Source: Flavobacterium hankyongi (lineage in GTDB: Bacteria; Bacteroidota; Bacteroidia; Flavobacteriales; Flavobacteriaceae). From it: a stretch of DNA of 64,000 bases. The stretch spans positions 310,001-374,000 of the forward strand of contig NZ_CP085725.1 of the NCBI RefSeq assembly GCF_036840915.1. The letters run 5' to 3'. Positions 54,485-61,141 of this stretch are shown here, in pieces. The notes under the pieces were generated by a model. It made no database searches and was not told where the DNA came from. It saw nothing but the letters and a program-made list of their open reading frames with translations. A program made the position numbers and the translations under genes. Positions within the stretch are counted from its first letter, which is position 1. Every line of letters starts with the position of its first letter.

Positions 54485-54973
54485 TTAATGTAAACTAATA
54501 ACTTTTGTAATTTTCCATTCATTATTTTCTTTTTTCCAGATAATAGTAAATCTTCCAACTTTAGCAATATTATTTGGTTCCTCTTTATTGTGAAATTTGT
54601 GTAATCCAATTTCTATGGCTCCATAATCTTTTATTGGATAGACTTCAATACTTCCTTTAACAAGTTCTCTTGTTACTTTTCCACAAACATATTTTTTTGT
54701 TCCAGCGACAATTTCTTGTTTCGAATTCATAAAACCACCATTATCATGAAAAAACTCTATAGAATCGGAATAAAATGAACTGTAAGTGTTCAGATTTTTG
54801 TCACAATTATTATACGCATCAAAAAAAGCCTTATCTAAATTGATGATGGTATCATATAGTGCAGGATCATCGGGGATATAATTTTTTGTAAGTTTATAAG
54901 TGTTCTTTTTGGTTGAACAACTTAATAAAATTGTTGTGATGAAAATGTAAACTATGAATCTGAAAGCTTTCAT
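54485..54973 (-). CDS. NTF2-like lipoprotein (DUF4440-type)
   Basis: 162 residues. Lipoprotein signal with lipobox-like TILLSCSTKK (Cys 19). SnoaL/NTF2-like cone: ALYDTIINLDKAFFDAYNNCD, DSIEFFHDNGG, and IIWKKENNEWKITKVIS at the end. Envelope-located small-ligand binding or enzyme fold, substrate unknown. Sits between the DUF1905 gene and its remnant copy. Confidence 0.85.
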   Translation of the reverse strand: MKAFRFIVYIFITTILLSCSTKKNTYKLTKNYIPDDPALYDTIINLDKAFFDAYNNCDKNLNTYSSFYSDSIEFFHDNGGFMNSKQEIVAGTKKYVCGKVTRELVKGSIEVYPIKDYGAIEIGLHKFHNKEEPNNIAKVGRFTIIWKKENNEWKITKVISLH

Positions 54974-54993
54974 TTTTTGATGTTTTTAAATTC

Positions 54994-55083
54994 TTACTGT
55001 TGTTCTGATAAGGGTATAAAATAGCAACCATTAGTCCCATCGTATTGCAATATTTTTGGTTGTATCCGATGAAGTTAGATGTT
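54994..55083 (-). pseudogene. Decayed fragment of a DUF1905 gene
   Basis: Reading the minus strand gives IQPKILQYDGTNGCYFIPLS, which aligns with residues around AKIWQYNGPNGWHFVSLP of the intact DUF1905 protein, then a stop at 54996-54994. DNA identity is also visible (for example TTGCAATACGATGGGACTAA against TGGCAATACAATGGCCCTAA). The upstream part is altered and no start codon in frame is left. Confidence 0.7.
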
Positions 55084-55134
55084 ATTTATTTAAGTATTTT
55101 TAGTAGATATTTTAAAAATACACATAAAATTAAT

Positions 55135-55803
55135 CTAAAACTTCGTCAACCATATAAATGCTAATAAAGCCCATTGTAAAGCGATAATCAGCCAAAGTAT
55201 GTTTTTATTAGGTTCAGAAATGTCTTTTAGCTTTTCTATCGTTTTTAGTTTAAGAATATCATGAAAGTTCTGTCCTTCTTTATTGAAATCAACATCATCC
55301 ATTTTGACTTTTTTCATTCCAAAAACAATAATCCTTTTTAGCCATTTGTTTTCGGTTTCGTCTTTCTTAATATTTTCTATGAGTTTCAATTTGGCCATAG
55401 AATAATCAGCAACACTCTTTACTGAATTTGGCTGTTTTGCTTTGAGTTTATTTAAAAACTTATCCAATGCGGGACTTATCAAGGTGTCAGATTTGTCAAC
55501 TATAATCTTGTTTGCCAATTTTGTTAGAATGTATTTGTTTCCTAATGCAAAAAAAAGGAAAGGACTTCCTAAGGCAATTATATACCACAAAATAGATCCA
55601 ATTGGTCTAGAGAAAAATGTCATAACAAGAAAAGGAATGGCACTTACATGACCTGAATTTCCAGCATTAATATTTTTAGTTAGAATTATAAAGCCAATTA
55701 TTGTAACTACAACTGTAGAGATTGAACCAAGAATGTTTATTTTTAGGAAACTTATAATTGCTGATAGTGATAGTTTAGAGAAATACTTTAAATTTTCTGT
55801 CAT
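55135..55803 (-). CDS. Membrane protein of unknown function
   Basis: 222 residues with at least four membrane segments: SISTVVVTIIGFIILT near 28-43, GHVSAIPFLVMTFF near 50-63, SILWYIIALGSPFLFFALG near 70-88, and NILWLIIALQWALLAFIWL at the C-terminus. A soluble helical middle (about 95-195) is rich in Lys. No family recognised. No clear operon partner. Confidence 0.7.
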   Translation of the reverse strand: MTENLKYFSKLSLSAIISFLKINILGSISTVVVTIIGFIILTKNINAGNSGHVSAIPFLVMTFFSRPIGSILWYIIALGSPFLFFALGNKYILTKLANKIIVDKSDTLISPALDKFLNKLKAKQPNSVKSVADYSMAKLKLIENIKKDETENKWLKRIIVFGMKKVKMDDVDFNKEGQNFHDILKLKTIEKLKDISEPNKNILWLIIALQWALLAFIWLTKF

Positions 55804-55883
55804 TTTAGTTTTTACTTTAAGACAAAGACAAATTTGCCTTTGTGTTTTTCAAAACTACGAAAAGTAAGTAAAAACTTTCAGAA

Positions 55884-56456
55884 TTATTTAATGATTACTT
55901 CAAAATGTTCTAATAATCCTTTTACGTTTTCTTGTGAGAAAATAGCTTTCTTGATTTTATTTTTTACAGGATGTATAGAGAAGTTGTGACTGCTGTAAAG
56001 ATCAGCTTTGGTTAAATCGGTGTCCGAGAAAACGGCTAGGCGTAAATTACAATTGTCAAACAAAGCTTCGGTTAAATCACTTTCCATGAAATCGACCGAA
56101 ACCATACTGCAATTGGTAAACTGCATTCTTTTTAGTTTTAGCTTGTAAAACATAGAGTAGTCTAAAAGACAATTGGTAAAGTGGAACTCGTATATTTTTT
56201 GATCGGTCATGGCAAAATTTACGGCTGTAAAATCACAATCGTTAAATTGTACGCCACGGAGGCCTACATGACCAATTTTAGTTTCTTTAAAATTGCAATG
56301 GTTAAATGTACAATCTACAAAAAGGGTTCCAGTAAAATTACAGTCGGTAAAGTCACAATAGTTAAAAACACAATTTTCAAATTCTTTTTGTGTGATTTCG
56401 TATTTTGAGTATGTAATGTGATTAAATTCTTTATCGTAAATAAAATCGGCAGTCAT
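55884..56456 (-). CDS. Pentapeptide repeat protein
   Basis: 190 residues in a right-handed quadrilateral beta-helix of A(D/N)LXX-type repeats (FENCVFNYCDFTDCNF, ALFDNCNLRLAVFSDTDLTKADLY). Overall like Qnr/McbG-type pentapeptide proteins, which mimic DNA and protect gyrase in some cases, but sequence alone does not show that here. 26 bp after the response regulator on the same strand, possibly co-transcribed. Confidence 0.88.
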   Translation of the reverse strand: MTADFIYDKEFNHITYSKYEITQKEFENCVFNYCDFTDCNFTGTLFVDCTFNHCNFKETKIGHVGLRGVQFNDCDFTAVNFAMTDQKIYEFHFTNCLLDYSMFYKLKLKRMQFTNCSMVSVDFMESDLTEALFDNCNLRLAVFSDTDLTKADLYSSHNFSIHPVKNKIKKAIFSQENVKGLLEHFEVIIK

Positions 56457-56482
56457 GTTTACTTTTTTGAAAGCAAATATAC

Positions 56483-56866
56483 TTAATCCTGACAGGCAAT
56501 AGTCTCTAATTTTTCAAGATTAATGGGTTTGCTCAAAAATGCTTTCACACACTTAAAATTTTTGGCTTTTTCTTTGTCTTCAATGGCAATAGATGAACTA
56601 GCTATGTAAATGGTACTTTCTTTATTGAGTTGCTTTTCTAATCTGCAAAATTCTGTTAAGAACTCCCAACCATCCATTTCGGGCATTTCAAGATCCAAAA
56701 GAATTACTTCAGGAATATCTTCGGTGCTTTCAAAATACTCATAGGCTTCACTGCCATTAGAAAATTCTTTGGTTTGACTAAATAATTTGGTCTTTTCAAT
56801 TAGTTTTTTGGTAACTAATTTATAAATGGGGTCGTCGTCAATGATGTAAATTTTCTTTTGTGGCAT
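56483..56866 (-). CDS. Single-domain response regulator
   Basis: 127 residues, receiver domain only: acidic pair DDDPI near residue 10, phosphoacceptor Asp in ILLDLEMPEMDGWEF, conserved Thr/Ser in ASSS and Lys in FLSKPINLEKL. No output domain, so it acts by protein-protein contact like CheY or by phosphorelay. Its start overlaps the 3' end of the histidine kinase by 29 bp, a coupled cognate pair. Confidence 0.92.
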   Translation of the reverse strand: MPQKKIYIIDDDPIYKLVTKKLIEKTKLFSQTKEFSNGSEAYEYFESTEDIPEVILLDLEMPEMDGWEFLTEFCRLEKQLNKESTIYIASSSIAIEDKEKAKNFKCVKAFLSKPINLEKLETIACQD

Positions 56867-59219
56867 GGCTAAAATATATTTTAAAGGTTGTTCCTTCGTT
56901 TAAGTTGCTTTCTACTTCAATTTTTCCGTTTAATGCATCTATTTGGTTTTTTGTAATAAATAAACCAATTCCTCTTGATTCCGGATTTTTGGTAAAGGTT
57001 TTATATAACCCAAAGAGTTTTTTTCCATTTTTCTTTAAATCAATTCCTATTCCATTGTCTTTAATTTCTAGAATTTGATAATTATCTTCAGTATAATAAG
57101 AAAGTTTAATTTCAGGTACTCTTTCTGGATGTCTATAACGAATAGCGTTTGAAATAAAATTAAGTAAAACACTTTCTAAATAAGCAGGATTAAATTGTAT
57201 ATGAACATCATCAGTGATGGTGTTATTAATAATGACATTATTTTTTGTAATTTGACTATGTAAAATTTCTTGTGTTTTAGTAATGTATTTATTCAGATTT
57301 AATTTTTCAATGATTGGATTAATATCTGTTTGAATAGAAACCACTTCGTTCAAGTTTTCCATGGTTTTATTTAGAGTTTCTGAAACCGATTTTAATAGAC
57401 CGAGTAGCTCATTTTGTTCTTTCTCATCTTCGCTCATTTCAATCAAACTAATAAGCGATTGAATATTACTGGTGTGCGAACGTAGATTATGTGAAACAAT
57501 ATGCGAGAAGTTAAGTAATCGTTTGTTTTGTTCAGTAACTAGCTTTAAAGAGTTGTTCAAATCAATTTCAAATTGTTTCGATTTTGTAATATCAATCAAA
57601 ATCCCTCTGTAACGAATTCTTTCTTCATCGACAGTATAGATGCTTACAAGGTCACGAACCCAAACAGTATTACCATTTTTTGTTATCATTCGGTACTCTT
57701 GATCAAATGGTTTTCTGTATTTAGCTGCATTTGTGCTGTATTCAATAACCCAATCACGATCTTCTGGATGAATTATATTTCGCCAAAACATTTCATCTGA
57801 AGTCCATTCTTCAGGAGTATAACCCAATATGGCTTCCGATTTTTTACTGATATAGGTGATTCCTGGTTCTATCGAATCTCCTTCCCAAACAATACCATCG
57901 ATACTGTCAATTAAATCCTTTATTTTTTGCTTCGATTCTAGTAATGCATCTTGTGCTTCTTTTCTGGCTGAAATATCTTCAACAATGGCAATATGATGAT
58001 TGGGAGTTTCATTTTTTTCCCATAAAGGAGAGACAGTTATCGAAACCCATATGATGTCTCCATTTTTATGAAAATACCTTTTTTCCATAGAGAATTGTTT
58101 AATTTCTCCATTTTTTAGTTTTTCCATGTAATCTAAATCCTGTTGTATGTCAACAGGATGGGTAATGGAAATATAATCCATTTCCTTTATTTCTTCTAGA
58201 GTATAACCTAATAACTGACAAATTTTATCATTTGCATCTATAAATTTTCCAGTAATAGTATTGGTGTGAAAAATACCTAAACCAGCATTTTCGAAAATAG
58301 ATTTAAATAAAAATTCACTTTTAGTAAGTTTTTTAGTTTGTACTTCGATGAGGTTTTGTAATTCAGAAGGGCGTTTAAGTAAGGTGTAAATAAACAATCC
58401 GCAAAGTAATGATAATAAAAAACCTATGGTAGATATTGGGAGTAAGTCAAAAAAATGATTTTCCTTTTTAGATATAATATAAAGTTTCCAGTCTCCTTCA
58501 GGAATGTCTACTGTTTTATAGTATTTTTTTGAAAAATCTGTTTTGTTGGAAAGAAAAAATTCTGTTTTTTTAGTTAACGGATTTACTTTGCTTAATTGGA
58601 AATAATAGTTGTTTTCACCAAATGTATCAATACCAGTTGATTTGATAAAATTGTTAAATCGGATAATAACCGCAGAAAATCCCCAAAATTTCCCTTTTTT
58701 AAAAATTGGGAGTCTTCCCACAACTCCTAAACCACCTTGTTTGAGTTCTACTGGACCTGAAAAATATATAGCTTTACTTTTAATGGCTTTTAAGGCAGCT
58801 TTTCTATGTAGTGGATTGTTAAGAATGTCTAAACCAGTAGCGGCTTCATTTCCTTTAAGAGGGTAAGTCATTTTAATTATTCCATCAGGAACCAGTTGGA
58901 CAGCATCTATGTTTTTATAACTGCTTACAAGACTTTCAGCAATTTCTTCAAAATTTTTAGGTTGTCCAGAATCATCTATGGATAATGCAAGTGTAATTAA
59001 TGTTGCATAATTGTTTTTTAAGTTTTGCTCAATATTTTTCTTGACAACACTAAGAATGTTGTTCATTTCATAACGCTCAGCTTCTTTTATAGCTTGATAT
59101 CTAAAAGTAACAATTAAGCTTAACACTAAAAGCATTGAAAAGAAAACGATGCAACCCGATGCTTTTGGTCGAGATAAAAACCAAGCTATAAATTGAGTTG
59201 CTTTTTTTTCAGAATTCAC
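56838..59219 (-). CDS. CHASE-PAS-PAS sensor histidine kinase
   Basis: 793 residues. TM1 near 19-45; periplasmic CHASE domain (about 75-240) with GPVELKQGGLGVVGRLPIFKKG; TM2 near 256-276; PAS1 (about 300-420, SIFENAGLGIFHTNT and FIDANDKICQLLGYTLEEI) and PAS2 (about 430-550, YISKKSEAILGYTPEEW). The dimerisation helix carries the phosphate acceptor His in FSHIVSHNLRSH; the ATPase domain has NAIRYRH, DNGIGIDLKKNG and RGIGLFITKNQ. Senses small ligands outside, phosphorylates the coupled response regulator. Ligand unknown. Confidence 0.93.
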   Translation of the reverse strand: MNSEKKATQFIAWFLSRPKASGCIVFFSMLLVLSLIVTFRYQAIKEAERYEMNNILSVVKKNIEQNLKNNYATLITLALSIDDSGQPKNFEEIAESLVSSYKNIDAVQLVPDGIIKMTYPLKGNEAATGLDILNNPLHRKAALKAIKSKAIYFSGPVELKQGGLGVVGRLPIFKKGKFWGFSAVIIRFNNFIKSTGIDTFGENNYYFQLSKVNPLTKKTEFFLSNKTDFSKKYYKTVDIPEGDWKLYIISKKENHFFDLLPISTIGFLLSLLCGLFIYTLLKRPSELQNLIEVQTKKLTKSEFLFKSIFENAGLGIFHTNTITGKFIDANDKICQLLGYTLEEIKEMDYISITHPVDIQQDLDYMEKLKNGEIKQFSMEKRYFHKNGDIIWVSITVSPLWEKNETPNHHIAIVEDISARKEAQDALLESKQKIKDLIDSIDGIVWEGDSIEPGITYISKKSEAILGYTPEEWTSDEMFWRNIIHPEDRDWVIEYSTNAAKYRKPFDQEYRMITKNGNTVWVRDLVSIYTVDEERIRYRGILIDITKSKQFEIDLNNSLKLVTEQNKRLLNFSHIVSHNLRSHTSNIQSLISLIEMSEDEKEQNELLGLLKSVSETLNKTMENLNEVVSIQTDINPIIEKLNLNKYITKTQEILHSQITKNNVIINNTITDDVHIQFNPAYLESVLLNFISNAIRYRHPERVPEIKLSYYTEDNYQILEIKDNGIGIDLKKNGKKLFGLYKTFTKNPESRGIGLFITKNQIDALNGKIEVESNLNEGTTFKIYFSHATKENLHH

Positions 59220-59298
59220 CTGTTTTCTTTTTTATTAGAAGTAAATATAATTAAAATCAGCTAATTATGAATGAAAGCTATTTTTCAATATGATATAA

Positions 59299-59328
59299 AC
59301 AAAAAAAGTCTGCTCATTGAGCAGACTT
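59299..59328 (-). terminator. Original tRNA-Arg terminator, now left of the island
   Basis: AAGTCTGCTCA / TGAGCAGACTT hairpin with T-run on the minus strand. It directly follows the left att repeat, as it would follow the tRNA before the island inserted. Confidence 0.75.
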
Positions 59329-59333
59329 AATGT

Positions 59334-59351
59334 ATTTAGTGACCTCGACTG
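59334..59351 (+). repeat. Left att repeat
   Basis: Eighteen bases identical to 60762-60779, which include the last 12 bases of tRNA-Arg. The flanks differ immediately on both sides. Confidence 0.85.
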
Positions 59352-59402
59352 TATCATATATGTATTTTTTTTTCTTATTTCATAAGGCTTCGCAAGTGTT
59401 AC

Positions 59403-59421
59403 AGGGAAACAAAAGGGAAAC
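59403..59421 (+). repeat. AGGGAAAC pair, left end
   Basis: Two copies of AGGGAAAC, at 59403 and 59414, three bases apart. Two more lie at 60663 and 60674 near the right end, and one inverted copy at 60643-60650. Likely recombinase arm-type binding sites, by analogy with tRNA-integrating elements. Confidence 0.6.
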
Positions 59422-59519
59422 ACGACCTAAGTTTTTCAGTTTTTCACTCTACTATTAAGCTTTATGGATAATTAAACTGTAAGGACTTTGTTCAACACCT
59501 CTGAAGTTATTATAAGTTT

Positions 59520-60536
59520 CTAATTTTCTGGTAATAAGCCTATTAGATTTCTTAAATTCAAACCATTTGTAGTTAAATTATATCTGTTCTTAAATTGACT
59601 TTCTTCAATAAAACCATCTTCTTTTAATTGCGCCACAAGTTGCTGATTAAATCCTGATAAATTTAAATCTCTGTTTTCTATATTTGCCGCTCTAAAAATT
59701 GATATTTCATGTTTATTTAGTCGTTCCACAACAGATTTAAATTTCTTTTTTAAATCTTTGGAATAATTTAATTCAAATAGAAAATTGAAGAGCATACCAC
59801 CTAATTCAGTGAAAAAATATCTACTATCTCTATAATTCATTAAGCCTAGATTTCTATAATAATTAATTAACTCCGTTGATGAGTAATAACTTCCGAAATA
59901 ATCATAGTTTTGTAAAAATTCCTCAAGTCTTCCACTCGATTGTAAATAGTTATAAGTTTCAAAAACTGTGTAGGGAATTTCGAATGTCTTTTCGTTAAAT
60001 TTTACTTCATTTTTTTCTTTTTCTAGTTTTATTATATCTTTTAATTTGCTAATCTCAGCCGAATCAATCTCTTTTTGTTGAGATAATTGATCGATAAGTA
60101 CTTGTTTATCAATCTCTAAAGATTCAATATTAGTTTGTAGCATTTCGATAGTTCTAGTTCCAGATTTTTGGCTCTGGATCTCAAATTCCTTAGAAGCAAT
60201 AACTATCTTATGATTATAATCTTCGATGCTACTATCATATTTTAATTTTTTCCTATATAATAAAGCTTTATTAATAGCTTGTTCAAGTAACATCATTAGA
60301 TAAGGAATAGCTAATACAACTACAGCTGTCAATAAAACTGGCCACAAAATTGCGCCCCAAAAAGAATATTTTTCATCAATTACTTCAATATTTTTTTCGA
60401 TGCTGTTCTTCGAATTCAATAAGATTAGTATAGGGCGCCAATTACACAAGATAAAAGTGATTGTATACGTCCCAAGTATCGGATTTTTAAGTCTTTCTCG
60501 GTAAGAATCCAAAACATTTTTCAAATATTCGAACAT
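59520..60536 (-). CDS. Island cargo: membrane, coiled-coil, winged-helix-like protein
   Basis: 338 residues. Two membrane segments at about 18-40 (NPILGTYTITFILCNWRPIL) and 56-90 (WGAILWPVLLTAVVVLAIPYLMM), a coiled coil at about 95-180 (IESLEIDKQVLIDQLSQQK, ISKLKDIIKLEKEKNE), and two winged-helix-like stretches at the end (SRYFFTELGGMLFNFL; QLKEDGFIEESQF then YNLTTNGLNLRNLI). The N-terminal RLKNPILGTY resembles proteins common in Bacteroidota accessory islands. The only gene in the tRNA-Arg island, so cargo, possibly a phage-defence sensor. No function is established. Confidence 0.7.
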   Translation of the reverse strand: MFEYLKNVLDSYRERLKNPILGTYTITFILCNWRPILILLNSKNSIEKNIEVIDEKYSFWGAILWPVLLTAVVVLAIPYLMMLLEQAINKALLYRKKLKYDSSIEDYNHKIVIASKEFEIQSQKSGTRTIEMLQTNIESLEIDKQVLIDQLSQQKEIDSAEISKLKDIIKLEKEKNEVKFNEKTFEIPYTVFETYNYLQSSGRLEEFLQNYDYFGSYYSSTELINYYRNLGLMNYRDSRYFFTELGGMLFNFLFELNYSKDLKKKFKSVVERLNKHEISIFRAANIENRDLNLSGFNQQLVAQLKEDGFIEESQFKNRYNLTTNGLNLRNLIGLLPEN

Positions 60537-60598
60537 AATTTGTTTTTTCCAAATGTAAGTATTTTGAAATAAATGATGAAATAGATGGGATTGGTAAA

Positions 60599-60620
60599 AT
60601 TTATCTTTATAAAGATAAAT
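60599..60620. promoter_or_regulatory. Perfect 22-bp palindrome upstream of the cargo gene
   Basis: ATTTATCTTTA and its exact complement, no loop. 62 bp upstream of the cargo ATG, within the island; candidate operator or cruciform. Confidence 0.5.
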
Positions 60621-60642
60621 AAGTGATTTTTTAGAAATCTTA

Positions 60643-60682
60643 GTTTCCCTGTAATAGATATTAGGGAAACAATAAGGGAAAC
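60643..60682. repeat. AGGGAAAC repeats, right end
   Basis: One inverted copy (GTTTCCCT 60643-60650) and two direct copies (60663 and 60674). Confidence 0.6.
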
Positions 60683-60721
60683 AAATTCTTGATATTTAGT
60701 TTAAAGGTATATAAAAAATAA

Positions 60722-60758
60722 AAAACGCAACATATTGATTATCAATTTATTGCGTTTT
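60722..60758 (-). terminator. Island-borne terminator for tRNA-Arg
   Basis: AAAACGCAA / TTGCGTTTT outer stem with an inner ATTGAT / ATCAAT pair, then T-rich sequence on the minus strand, directly after the tRNA. Confidence 0.75.
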
Positions 60759-60767
60759 AGAATTTAG

Positions 60768-60841
60768 TGACCTCGACTGGATTCAAACCAGTAACCTTCT
60801 GAGCCGTAATCAGATGCGCTATTCAGTTGCGCCACGAGGCC
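60768..60841 (-). tRNA. tRNA-Arg (ACG)
   Basis: Minus strand cloverleaf with acceptor GGCCTCG / CGAGGTC, anticodon loop TTACGGC (anticodon ACG, A34 probably converted to inosine), T-arm CTGG-TTTGAAT-CCAG and discriminator A. CCA is not encoded. The 3' end lies in the right att repeat. Confidence 0.95.
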
Positions 60842-60880
60842 TTTTTGTAATCAGGAGAAGTATCTTGCTGATTGCGGGTG

Positions 60881-60910
60881 CAAATATAGGTATATTTGAT
60901 TAATATGCAA
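60881..60910 (-). promoter_or_regulatory. tRNA-Arg promoter
   Basis: Minus strand TTG (60910-60908), 19 bases, TATATTTG (60888-60881), about 39 bp before the tRNA; same form as the tRNA-His promoter. Confidence 0.85.
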
Positions 60911-60941
60911 ACAAGATTTTAAAAAAATCTTTCTTTATTTT

Positions 60942-61085
60942 TTAATTCTCTAATGCTCTTTTAGTTACATAATACCTCCAACCTATAATTGCCATTTGCC
61001 ATTTCTTTGCTTTTGCAATATCCAGTTGTTGTTTTGTAAAGCTAGGTAAAATAAGCTTATTGATTTTAGCTAAGATTTTATACAT
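60942..61085 (-). CDS. Conserved small basic protein (47 aa)
   Basis: 47 residues beginning MYKILAKINKLILPSFTKQQ and ending VTKRALEN. It has a Lys-rich, amphipathic pattern and the flavobacterial look of a conserved small protein often mislabelled as SsrA-binding-related; I do not assign a function. A -7 box TATCTTTG lies at 61108-61101, so it may have its own promoter. The codon pattern is uninterrupted and the gene fits between terminator and tRNA. Confidence 0.6.
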   Translation of the reverse strand: MYKILAKINKLILPSFTKQQLDIAKAKKWQMAIIGWRYYVTKRALEN

Positions 61086-61111
61086 ACGTTTTGTTTTTGA
61101 CAAAGATAAAA

Positions 61112-61135
61112 AAAGACTGTCAATTGACAGTCTTT
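61112..61135 (-). terminator. Terminator of blaR1
   Basis: A perfect 24-bp palindrome, AAAGACTGTCAA and its complement, then T-run on the minus strand. Confidence 0.88.
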
Positions 61136-61141
61136 GTATTA

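Larger units (their letters stand above)
59334..60779. mobile_element. Integrase-less mini-island in tRNA-Arg
   Basis: Bounded by an 18-bp perfect direct repeat of the tRNA-Arg 3' end (ATTTAGTGACCTCGACTG at 59334-59351 and 60762-60779). Interior of 1428 bp per excision unit, one gene, paired AGGGAAAC repeats at both ends, and a terminator for the tRNA. No recombinase is encoded, so it would need one in trans. Confidence 0.75.

Noticed and set aside
56483..59219. Frameshifted hybrid kinase
   Set aside because: The response regulator has its own start and the 29-bp overlap is a normal coupled arrangement; neither gene is damaged.
59334..59351. A second tRNA-Arg gene
   Set aside because: Only the last 12 bases of the tRNA are present; it is an att repeat.
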